A stretch of DNA of 64,000 bases, from the NCBI GenBank assembly GCA_016718525.1, contig JADKDD010000002.1, positions 1,550,001 to 1,614,000 on the forward strand, in the 5' to 3' direction. Origin of the DNA: Rhodocyclaceae bacterium. Lineage in GTDB: Bacteria; Pseudomonadota; Gammaproteobacteria; Burkholderiales; Rhodocyclaceae. Positions 34,272 to 42,547 of the stretch are shown one piece after another (the first letter of the stretch is position 1; every line of letters starts with the position of its first letter). Position numbers and translations under genes: made by a program. The notes below the pieces were generated by a model. That model saw nothing but the letters and a program-made list of their open reading frames with translations. It was not told where the DNA came from and did not search any database.

Positions 34272-36497
34272 TTGAAGAAAATTAGTGCGCCGATTTTGCT
34301 GGGTCTGATCCTCGTCCTGATTCTGATAGGTCATGCTGCAAACGTCTATCAAATAGGAGTGGTAAGCCATCTTGACGCAATCATTTACGACACAAAACTG
34401 CGGCTGACCATGCCGAAGACGGTTGACGACCGTCTGGTGATTCTCGATATCGACGAGAAATCACTCAGTGAGCAGGGTCACTGGCCTTGGGGTCGCGACA
34501 AGATGGCACTGCTCATGGACAGACTTTTCGATCACTATGGCGTGCGTATTTTAGGTTTCGACGTAGTGTTTGCCGAAAAGGACGACAGCTCCGGCTTGTC
34601 GCACCTTGAGAAACTCGCCAACAAAGACCTGCGGGACGATCCCAAGTTCCAGTCGTCATTTCGCGAACTGCGACCACAACTTGATTTTGACCGTCGGTTC
34701 GCAGCAGCGATAAAAAATCGCCCGATTGTTTTGGGTTACTATTTTTCCGGGGATCTCGGCGGACGCAATTCGGGAGTATTGCCAAAACCCACCTTTGATA
34801 GTGGGACGTTTGACGGTCGTTATACTCAGATCACAAATTGGGCGACCTACGGTGCAAATATTCCTCAACTTCAGGAAGCCGCAGCCGACGCCGGGCATTT
34901 CAATCCTATCGTTGATTTTGACGGCCTTGCGAGAAGAGCCCCGATGATCGTCGCTTTCGAGGGTAAGTACTATTCCTCACTGTCGCTGGCGGTGGTTCGC
35001 AATCTTTTGGGCGAGCACACACTTGTACCCGAATTCTCAAGTCAGTCAAAGGACGGAACCAGTCAATTGGAATCGCTGAACTTGAAATTGGCAAGAGGCG
35101 GTGTCTTAAGCATTCCCGTTGACATCAATGCGGCGTCATTGGTTCCGTTTCGAGGCTACGAACGAAGTTTCCCGTACATCTCAATCACAGACGTTTTGAA
35201 TCAGCGAGTTCCGAAAGAGAGCCTGGCCGGGAAATTGGCGCTTATCGGAACCACAGCCGGGGGGCTTAAGGACCTGCGGGCGACTCCCGTGGGGACAACC
35301 TACGCCGGTGTCGAAATGCACGCCAATTTGATAATGGGGATGATCGACGGTACGATCAAGTACAAACCCCCGTATGTTCTGGCAATTGATGTTTTGCTGG
35401 TCTTGCTGTCCGGAGTCGCGATGACCTTCCTGCTACCGCGACTCTCTCCCATGCGTGCATCCTTTGTCGGACTGTTTGTGCTGCTGTTGTTGCTAACCAT
35501 CAATGTATTGTTCTGGTACTCGGCGAATTTCGTCGTACCTATGGCGGCCAGCTTAATTTTGGTAGTTACGCTCTATGCCTTGAATATGTCATGGGGCTAC
35601 TTTGTCGAATCACGCATCAAGCGGCAACTCACAGGCCTGTTTGGCCAGTATGTGCCGCCCGAGCTGGTTGAGCAGATGAGCCTGGATCCGGAAAACTACA
35701 GCATGGCAGGGCGCAAGGCTGAATTGACCGTGTTGTTTTCTGACGTTCGTGGCTTCACCACGATTTCCGAAGGCCTTGAGCCGGATCAGCTTGCAACCTT
35801 AATGAATGAATATCTGGGTGCAATGACAGTTGTCGTGCGCAAATATCGAGGTACGCTGGATAAATACATCGGCGATGCAATTATGGCGTTTTGGGGGGCG
35901 CCTGTTGACGATCCTCAGCATGCCAAACACGCACTATTGACGGGTTTGGAAATGCACGTTGCTCTCGAAGAGTTGAACAAGAGTCTCGTGGCGCGTGGCT
36001 GGCCGCATATGAAAATTGGTGTCGGAATTAATAGCGGCACGATGACCGTTGGTGACATGGGATCACCTGTCAGGCAGTCGTATACCGTGATGGGTGACGC
36101 GGTCAATTTGGGCTCGCGCCTGGAAGGCATCACCAAACAGTACGGCGTCGGATTCATTGCAGGCGAGTCGAGTTATGAATTAACCAAGAATGAATTCGTG
36201 TTCCGGGAACTGGACCGGGTACGCGTCAAAGGTAAAGATGAGCCGGTCAGTATTTATGAACCGATCGGTGCAGTTGGTCAGGTGGCTCCGGAAGTATTGA
36301 AAGAACTGAAATTGTGGAATCAGGCACTGATCGCCTACCGCAACCAGAACTGGGATCAGGCAGACGTGCATTTCCTGAACCTGTCAAGAATGAATCCACA
36401 CTATCTGTACGAGTTGTATTCCAAACGAGTGGGTTTGTATCGCCAAAATCCTCCGGGCGACGGATGGGATGGGGTTACGACGTTCGAGACCAAGTAA
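34272..36497 (+). CDS. CHASE2-domain adenylate cyclase (class III)
   Basis: 741 aa, TTG start at 34272 (no nearby ATG in frame). Same sensor layout as the kinase: N-terminal helix, CHASE2 (about 35-360), three membrane helices (about 370-450), then a class III cyclase (about 480-660). Catalytic features: LTVLFSDVRGFTTISEG, LDKYIGDAIMAFWGAP (both metal Asp present; the Lys favours ATP), and QSYTVMGDAVNLGSRLEG with the adenine-type Asp and the transition-state Arg. A C-terminal ~70-residue helical region follows. Predicted to make cAMP in response to the same class of signal as the kinase. Confidence 0.88.
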   Translation: MKKISAPILLGLILVLILIGHAANVYQIGVVSHLDAIIYDTKLRLTMPKTVDDRLVILDIDEKSLSEQGHWPWGRDKMALLMDRLFDHYGVRILGFDVVFAEKDDSSGLSHLEKLANKDLRDDPKFQSSFRELRPQLDFDRRFAAAIKNRPIVLGYYFSGDLGGRNSGVLPKPTFDSGTFDGRYTQITNWATYGANIPQLQEAAADAGHFNPIVDFDGLARRAPMIVAFEGKYYSSLSLAVVRNLLGEHTLVPEFSSQSKDGTSQLESLNLKLARGGVLSIPVDINAASLVPFRGYERSFPYISITDVLNQRVPKESLAGKLALIGTTAGGLKDLRATPVGTTYAGVEMHANLIMGMIDGTIKYKPPYVLAIDVLLVLLSGVAMTFLLPRLSPMRASFVGLFVLLLLLTINVLFWYSANFVVPMAASLILVVTLYALNMSWGYFVESRIKRQLTGLFGQYVPPELVEQMSLDPENYSMAGRKAELTVLFSDVRGFTTISEGLEPDQLATLMNEYLGAMTVVVRKYRGTLDKYIGDAIMAFWGAPVDDPQHAKHALLTGLEMHVALEELNKSLVARGWPHMKIGVGINSGTMTVGDMGSPVRQSYTVMGDAVNLGSRLEGITKQYGVGFIAGESSYELTKNEFVFRELDRVRVKGKDEPVSIYEPIGAVGQVAPEVLKELKLWNQALIAYRNQNWDQADVHFLNLSRMNPHYLYELYSKRVGLYRQNPPGDGWDGVTTFETK

Positions 36498-36557
36498 ATT
36501 GAGTATGTCAATGAAATCAACCCTCCCTTTCTGTCATCGCACCTGCGGACAGCAATC

Positions 36558-37325
36558 ATGAAAATCCGCATTTTGGGCTGTAGCGGAGGCATTGGAGGCA
36601 GGCACCTCAGAACAACGTCCCTGCTCGTCGACAATGATATTTTGATTGATGCTGGAACCGGAGTTGGCGATTTGGCGATTGCGGAATTAGCGCAAATTGA
36701 CCATGTGTTTATCACGCACTCACACCTTGATCACACCTGTTGCCTGGCCTTTCTGGTTGATACAGTTGGCGAGATGCGTAATCGTCCGCTGACAGTCTAC
36801 GCGACAGGGGCCACCCTGGAGATTCTGCGCGCACATTTGTTTAACTGGGCAACTTGGCCTGATTTCAGCGAGATTCCAGATCCGGAAAAACCGTTTATGA
36901 GGTTCTGCGAAATCCGTCTTGGAGAGTCAGTCATGGTCGACGGTCGACGGGTAGTCCCGCTGCCGGCTAACCATACGGTACCTGCGGTTGGCTATCACCT
37001 TGATGCAGGCTCAGGAAGCCTGGTTTTTTCCGGCGATACAGGACCGTGCCCCGCGCTTTGGACCGAGATCAATCGCATTGAGAACCTCAAATACTTAATC
37101 ATAGAGTGTGCATTTTCTGATCGTGAAAGACGCTTGGCAGAATTGTCGAAGCACTTGTGCCCGTTAATGCTTAAAGAGGAGTTGGCGCAACTTCAGCGCG
37201 ATGCAGAGATCTTCATTACGCATCTAAAGCCCGGCCAGATCGAATTGACAATGCAGGAAATCGAGGATTGCGTTGGCGAATTCCGACCGCGCATGCTTCA
37301 GAACAACCAATTGTTCGAAATATAA
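36558..37325 (+). CDS. Metallo-beta-lactamase-fold hydrolase, probable cyclic-nucleotide phosphodiesterase
   Basis: 255 aa. The fold shows in LLVDNDILIDAGTGVGDL, the metal motif THSHLDHTCC (HxHxDH), PLPANHTVPAVGYHL, VFSGDTGPC and a late His in FITHLKPGQ. The sequence resembles class-II-type 3',5'-cyclic nucleotide phosphodiesterases in the MBL superfamily. Placement between a cyclase and a cyclic-nucleotide-binding protein supports cAMP hydrolysis, but other MBL substrates are possible. Its stop is one base before the next ATG. Confidence 0.72.
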   Translation: MKIRILGCSGGIGGRHLRTTSLLVDNDILIDAGTGVGDLAIAELAQIDHVFITHSHLDHTCCLAFLVDTVGEMRNRPLTVYATGATLEILRAHLFNWATWPDFSEIPDPEKPFMRFCEIRLGESVMVDGRRVVPLPANHTVPAVGYHLDAGSGSLVFSGDTGPCPALWTEINRIENLKYLIIECAFSDRERRLAELSKHLCPLMLKEELAQLQRDAEIFITHLKPGQIELTMQEIEDCVGEFRPRMLQNNQLFEI

Positions 37326-37326
37326 G

Positions 37327-38400
37327 ATGAACGCAATGTCTGCCAATCTGGAAATGTTGTCGCGCTTGCAGCCATTAGCTCAACTCGATGAGAAAAATTT
37401 GAGCGGCCTTTTGCCACTTTGCCGGCATCAAACGTTCGCACGCAATTTGGACCCGCTCCGCGAATTCAATTGGGCTGGTCGCTTGATGTACCTTACCAAA
37501 GGTCAGTTGCGCGTCGATTCCGCGACAGGTGGAATGGATATTCTGGTTGGTGGCTATGAAAAGGCGCTGTACCCTATTGTTGCTGAAGGACACCGGCCTG
37601 CAGCAACGCGAGCGATCACCGATATTGAGGTGATCAGTTTGGACGAAGAACCTCTCGACATCCTGGTGACTTGGGATCAAGTGGCACAAAAGTCTGCATA
37701 TGCCCATGCCGTCAATACATCAACTACCGAATGGCGGCGCATGTCAGGCTTGTTCACGATGGAGAATCTCACGCTTGGCGCGCTTTCCGAACTACCTGCC
37801 GCAAATATCGACAATCTTCTACAACAGTTCGAATCGATCCCGGTTCATCGCGGCGATGTTATCGTCAAGCAAGGTGATGTCGGTGACTATTACTACCTGA
37901 TCGAGCGCGGGCGCTGCAAAGTTACCAGGCAAATCGCCGGAACCGCAGTGGAATTGGCCGAACTTAAGGAAGGTGATGTGTTTGGTGAGGAGGCGCTGCT
38001 CGCAGACAGCGTGCGGAACGCAACGGTAACGATGAAGACGGATGGCGCGCTACTGCGTCTGGCCAAAGCGGCCTTTCTCAAAATGTTGCGTGAGCCGTTG
38101 ATGAAACGCGTTGATTTTGCGCAGGCGCAAAAAAAGGTCGCTGGGGGAGCGATCTGGATTGATGTTCGTTTCCCCGCAGAGTTTCAAACCAACGGCTTGC
38201 CCAATGCGATCAACATTCCGTTGAATGATATTCGCCAAGCTACCGCAGGATTGGATCACAAACAACAGTATGTCGTCTATTGCCAAACCGGCCGTCGGAG
38301 TGCCGCAGCGGCGTTTTTGCTCGCACAGCGGGGAATAAACGCGCTGCTACTGGAAGGTGGATTGAAAGCTATGTCGGACAAGAGGGAGTTAGAAACATGA
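37327..38400 (+). CDS. Cyclic-nucleotide-binding / rhodanese fusion protein
   Basis: 357 aa from the ATG at 37327; the longer frame lies in the upstream gene. Residues ~15-130 look like a degenerate cyclic-nucleotide-binding domain; ~150-260 is a better one with GDVIVKQGDVGDYYYLIERG and the phosphate cassette DVFGEEALLADSVRNATV. The C-terminus (~265-355) is a rhodanese with the loop Cys in YVVYCQTGRRSAAAAFLL and GLPNAINIPLNDI. It has no DNA-binding domain, so it is not a Crp-type regulator. Likely effector of the neighbouring cyclase. Overlaps the ATPase gene start (ATGA). Confidence 0.85.
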   Translation: MNAMSANLEMLSRLQPLAQLDEKNLSGLLPLCRHQTFARNLDPLREFNWAGRLMYLTKGQLRVDSATGGMDILVGGYEKALYPIVAEGHRPAATRAITDIEVISLDEEPLDILVTWDQVAQKSAYAHAVNTSTTEWRRMSGLFTMENLTLGALSELPAANIDNLLQQFESIPVHRGDVIVKQGDVGDYYYLIERGRCKVTRQIAGTAVELAELKEGDVFGEEALLADSVRNATVTMKTDGALLRLAKAAFLKMLREPLMKRVDFAQAQKKVAGGAIWIDVRFPAEFQTNGLPNAINIPLNDIRQATAGLDHKQQYVVYCQTGRRSAAAAFLLAQRGINALLLEGGLKAMSDKRELET

Positions 38401-40781
38401 ATGCTGCACCCGCAACAGCCAGTGCAGATCCGAGCATGTCGGACGTTGGTAGCCGCTTGGCGTTTTTTAAGAGCCTCCAAACCGTTACCAACAAAATTCA
38501 TGCTACCGCAAACATTGATGAAATTATGCTGGAACTGTCGGCGGAAATATGCAGCTTATTCAATGCTGATCGGCTGACGATCTATTCTGTTGGCGAAGAC
38601 AAGGCCTCTATCGTTTCAAAGGTCAAAACCGGACTGAACTCGTTCAAAGACCTGCGTCTGCCGATTGCCGATCAAAGTATTGCCGGACATGTTGCACTGG
38701 CAAAGAAGACAGTGAATATCCGCGATGTATATGACGAAGCAGAGCTGAAAGCCATCAATCCCTCGCTGAGATTTCTTCAGGAAGTCGATAAACGCACGGG
38801 TTACCGGACCAAGCAGATGTTGGTTGCACCGGTAATTGATGAACCAACCGGCGAGTTGATGGGTGTTGTACAGATAATTAATAACAAGGCCGGAGTCCCG
38901 TTCGCCACGGTTGCTGAAGAAGGCGTCAAGGGTTTGGGCGAGACTCTGGCGATCGCTTTCTCGCAGCGAAACAAACCCGTTCACCAAATCAAAACCAAGT
39001 ACGACCACTTGGTTTCAGATGCGGTTATTTCGGCGCAAGAAATGGAACTCGCGACCCGCACAGCGCGTCGCAAAAGTCTGGATATTGAAGAAGTGCTGAT
39101 CAACGAATTTCAAGTCAAACAGCCAATACTTGGCGCATCACTCGGCAAGTTCTTCAGCGTACCTTATGAGCCCTTTAAAGCTGACCGTGTCAAACCTGCC
39201 GATCTTTTAAAGAATCTAAAGCGGGACTATCTCGAGCAGTATCTGTGGGTGGCAGTAGATGAGACATCGGAAGGAGTGGTGGTTGTTTGCCTGGATCCGG
39301 AGCAGGTCAAGGGCTCCCGCGTGGTCAACAACATTTTTCCGCGCAGCAAATTGCTCTATCGCGTTACAACCAATCGAGAATTCAAGCAGACATTGGACGC
39401 GTTTTTCGGCGGTGGCGGCGGCGAGGCGGGATACAGCGACGACAGCAATGTTGCGGATATGCTCTCGACTTTGGACCAGGACGACGGCGAAGGCGAAGGC
39501 AGCGGTAACGATGATGTATCAGCGGCGGCTGACAACGAACTGGTCAAGTTGGTTAATAAGGTCATCGTTGATGCGTATCAACAGGGCGTGTCGGATATTC
39601 ACATTGAACCCGGGCTTGGTAAGGACAAAGTGTTGATCCGGTTCCGCAAAGATGGCTCATTGATGAAATATATCGAAGTACCGGCAAGTTATCGCAACGC
39701 CATGGTCGCTCGCCTGAAGATCATGTGCGACCTTGACATTGCCGAGCGCCGCAAACCACAAGACGGAAAGATAAAATTCAAAAAATTCGGCCCGCTAGAT
39801 ATCGAATTGCGGGTTGCAACGTTGCCGACAACCGGTGGTGTCGAAGACGTTGTGATGCGGATATTGGCCGCTGGCGAACCAATCCCGCTGGATAACCTTG
39901 GAGTATTGCCGACTAACCTTGCCAAATTGAAGGACGCGATTTCCAAGCCGTATGGTCTGTTCTTTGTCTGCGGACCGACAGGCTCAGGCAAGACCACCAC
40001 CTTGCACTCGGTGTTGAAATACCTGAATACCGTTGATACCAAGATTTGGACCGCCGAAGACCCGGTTGAGATTACCCAAAAGGGCCTGCGCCAATGCCAG
40101 GTGAACAAGAAGGTCATCGATTTCCCTACCATCATGAAGGCCTTTCTGCGTGCCGACCCCGACATCATCATGGTCGGCGAAATGCGCGATGCAGAGACGA
40201 CCGGTATTGGTATTGAGGCATCACTCACCGGACACTTGGTGTTCGCGACATTGCATACCAACAGCGCGCCTGAGTCGATTATCCGTTTGCTGGACATGGG
40301 CATGGATCCGTTCAACTTTTCCGACGCCTTGCTTGGAATTCTTGCTCAGCGTCTTGCCAAACGCTTATGTAAATGCAAAGAAGCCTATACACCTGATGAA
40401 GCTGAAATCGGGCTATTCATGAAGGAGTACTGTAGCGAGTTAATCAATACCGAGACCTTCAAGGCTGATCAGGAAAAAGCATTTGCTGCCACCCGAGCAA
40501 GGTTGCTCAAGGATTATGGTAAAGACGGCAAGTTTGTGTTCTACCGCGCCAAGGGTTGTGACGCCTGCGGCAACAGCGGTTACAAAGGTCGTTGTGGTCT
40601 GCACGAGTTGATGATTGGCACCGAGCCGACGAAGAAGCTGATTCAGGATCATGCGCGTGTTGTCCAACTCGTTGCCCAAGCGTTGGAAGATGGGATGCTG
40701 ACCTTGAAAATGGACGGTTTGGAGAAATCCTTGCAGGGCGTAACCGACCTCAAGCAAGTCCGAGCCGTCTGTATTAAATAG
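38397..40781 (+). CDS. GAF-domain PilB/GspE-type secretion ATPase
   Basis: 794 aa from the ATG overlapping the previous stop. N-terminal GAF domain (about 25-200), a MshEN/GspE_N-like region (about 235-340), an acidic Gly-rich linker, then the motor: DIHIEPG, Walker A GPTGSGKTTTLHSV (about 527), Walker B DPDIIMVGEMRDAET, His box LTGHLVFATLHTNSAP, and a Zn tetracysteine formed by LCKCKEAYT and GCDACGNSGYKGRCGLHE. This is the assembly-type ATPase of type IV pili or type II secretion, with a ligand-sensing GAF domain added. Translational coupling to the cyclic-nucleotide-binding protein suggests regulated motor activity. Confidence 0.88.
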   Translation: MNAAPATASADPSMSDVGSRLAFFKSLQTVTNKIHATANIDEIMLELSAEICSLFNADRLTIYSVGEDKASIVSKVKTGLNSFKDLRLPIADQSIAGHVALAKKTVNIRDVYDEAELKAINPSLRFLQEVDKRTGYRTKQMLVAPVIDEPTGELMGVVQIINNKAGVPFATVAEEGVKGLGETLAIAFSQRNKPVHQIKTKYDHLVSDAVISAQEMELATRTARRKSLDIEEVLINEFQVKQPILGASLGKFFSVPYEPFKADRVKPADLLKNLKRDYLEQYLWVAVDETSEGVVVVCLDPEQVKGSRVVNNIFPRSKLLYRVTTNREFKQTLDAFFGGGGGEAGYSDDSNVADMLSTLDQDDGEGEGSGNDDVSAAADNELVKLVNKVIVDAYQQGVSDIHIEPGLGKDKVLIRFRKDGSLMKYIEVPASYRNAMVARLKIMCDLDIAERRKPQDGKIKFKKFGPLDIELRVATLPTTGGVEDVVMRILAAGEPIPLDNLGVLPTNLAKLKDAISKPYGLFFVCGPTGSGKTTTLHSVLKYLNTVDTKIWTAEDPVEITQKGLRQCQVNKKVIDFPTIMKAFLRADPDIIMVGEMRDAETTGIGIEASLTGHLVFATLHTNSAPESIIRLLDMGMDPFNFSDALLGILAQRLAKRLCKCKEAYTPDEAEIGLFMKEYCSELINTETFKADQEKAFAATRARLLKDYGKDGKFVFYRAKGCDACGNSGYKGRCGLHELMIGTEPTKKLIQDHARVVQLVAQALEDGMLTLKMDGLEKSLQGVTDLKQVRAVCIK

Positions 40782-40802
40782 ACTATTGGATTCCGTTGTC
40801 AT

Positions 40803-40827
40803 GCCAGTTGGTGCTGGTGACACGCCG
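40803..40827 (+). repeat. dispersed hairpin repeat, copy 7 (intergenic, consensus-like)
   Basis: Stem GCCAG / CTGGT around TTGGTG, tail GACACGCCG. It lies in the 77-base gap between the ATPase gene and the HD-GYP gene. Confidence 0.82.
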
Positions 40828-40858
40828 CCATCCGGGATCAATTGATTGGAAATGCACA

Positions 40859-42463
40859 ATGACGACCAACGATGACCTCTTTAGCCGCCTCGAGCAACTC
40901 AACGAGATCGGCGCGGCGCTTTCAAAAGTTCGTGACATCGAGCGCTTGTTAGAGCACATTTTGATTGCCGCGAAGACTATTACCCACGCTGATGGCGGAA
41001 CGTTATACCGCGTGATTGAAGGTGGTAAAGCCCTGCGGTTCGAGATTATCCGGACCGATTCATTGAATATTGCAATGGGTGGAACAACCGGCAACCCGAT
41101 CAACTTTCCCAATATTCGTCTCTATGACGATGCCGGAAAACGCAATGATGCGATGGTCGCCGCGTACGCCGCGATTCACGACAAGACTGTCAACATTAAC
41201 GATGCCTACGCTGCGGAAGGGTTCGACTTTTCCGGAACGCGAACATTTGATCAGCGCACGGGTTATCGCTCGACCTCATTTCTTACTGTACCGATGAAAA
41301 ATCACGAAGATGAAATCATCGGGGTCCTGCAACTTATCAATGCCAAGAATCCGATGACCGATGAGGTTGTGCCGTTTGCAGCTGCCGATCAAAGCCTCGC
41401 TGAATCACTCGCCTCACAAGCTGCGATTGCGCTCACCAATCGTTTGTTGATAACACAACTGGAAGAGTTGTTCGAGTCATTCATCAATCTGATCAATTTG
41501 GCAATCGACGAAAAGTCTCCTTATACGGGCGGGCATTGCCAACGCGTTCCTGCGCTGACGATGATGCTTGCTGAGGCCGTGAACCAAACCACCAGCGGCC
41601 CGCTAGCCAGTTTTTCAATGACTGACAAGGATAGGTACGAACTCAAGATTGCCGGGCTTTTGCATGATTGCGGGAAGGTAACTACGCCAGTGCATGTTGT
41701 TGACAAAGCAACCAAGTTACACACGCTGTACGACAAAATCGGTCTGGTGGATACGCGCTTCGAAGTACTCAAACGTGACGCCAAGATCGCCGCGCTTGAA
41801 GCGCAACTCGCGTTGCGGGATAAACGTGATGCCGATGCTGAAGGAAAAATAGCTGCAGCGCTGGTTGAGCAAGTCAATGCATTGGATGACGAACGCAAAT
41901 TCTTGCGCGCTTGCAACGTGGGCGGTGAAGCAATGAAAGAGCCTGATCAACAGCGCGTTCGTGACATTGGGCGAAATCAGCGTTGGATCAATGCCGATGG
42001 CAATGAAGTTAACTTCCTCAGCGATGATGAAATTGAAAATCTCACCATTCGCGCAGGTACGCTGACTCAGGCTGAACGCGAGATCATTAATTATCATATT
42101 GTTGCGACCATAAAGATGCTTGAACATCTGCCATGGCCAACGCATTTAAAAAATGTACCCGAATACGCTGGCGGTCACCATGAACGTATGGATGGCAAGG
42201 GCTATCCCAAAGGACTCACACGCGAACAAATGTCATTGCAAGCCCGGATGATGGGCATCGCCGATATCTTTGAGGCGCTGACCGCCCGTGATCGGCCGTA
42301 CAAACCAGGGATGAAACTTTCGCAAGCCATGGGCATCATGGAGAACTTTAAGAAGAACGGCCACATTGACCCAGAGTTATTTGATGTGTTCGTCGCTCAG
42401 AAAGTGTATTTGAGATACGCGGAACAGTTTTTGGATCCGGCACAGATAGATGAACTCGCGTAG
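40859..42463 (+). CDS. GAF/HD-GYP protein, probable c-di-GMP phosphodiesterase
   Basis: 534 aa from the ATG at 40859. GAF domain (about 15-195), then an HD-GYP domain (about 210-520) with LLHDCGKVTTP and HHERMDGKGYPKGL, the residues typical of active c-di-GMP hydrolysing enzymes. A charged insertion with a likely coiled coil (about 295-350, KIAALEAQLALRDKRDADAE) splits the HD part from the GYP part. Last gene of the signalling unit; ends 85 bases before a convergent gene. Its GAF is similar in style to that of the ATPase upstream (both have FDQRTGYRS/VDKRTGYRT-type segments). Confidence 0.88.
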   Translation: MTTNDDLFSRLEQLNEIGAALSKVRDIERLLEHILIAAKTITHADGGTLYRVIEGGKALRFEIIRTDSLNIAMGGTTGNPINFPNIRLYDDAGKRNDAMVAAYAAIHDKTVNINDAYAAEGFDFSGTRTFDQRTGYRSTSFLTVPMKNHEDEIIGVLQLINAKNPMTDEVVPFAAADQSLAESLASQAAIALTNRLLITQLEELFESFINLINLAIDEKSPYTGGHCQRVPALTMMLAEAVNQTTSGPLASFSMTDKDRYELKIAGLLHDCGKVTTPVHVVDKATKLHTLYDKIGLVDTRFEVLKRDAKIAALEAQLALRDKRDADAEGKIAAALVEQVNALDDERKFLRACNVGGEAMKEPDQQRVRDIGRNQRWINADGNEVNFLSDDEIENLTIRAGTLTQAEREIINYHIVATIKMLEHLPWPTHLKNVPEYAGGHHERMDGKGYPKGLTREQMSLQARMMGIADIFEALTARDRPYKPGMKLSQAMGIMENFKKNGHIDPELFDVFVAQKVYLRYAEQFLDPAQIDELA

Positions 42464-42513
42464 GGCCGTAGGTAAGTTGGCAGCCATCGCGAAGACCTTG
42501 CGGTAATATTCAC

Positions 42514-42538
42514 CCGCGTGTCGCCAGCGCCAACTGGC
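42514..42538 (-). repeat. dispersed hairpin repeat, copy 8 (between convergent genes)
   Basis: On the minus strand: perfect stem GCCAG / CTGGC with loop TTGGCG, tail GACACGCGG. It lies between the ends of the HD-GYP gene and the large glycosyltransferase gene. Confidence 0.8.
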
Positions 42539-42547
42539 GTGCCTGAT

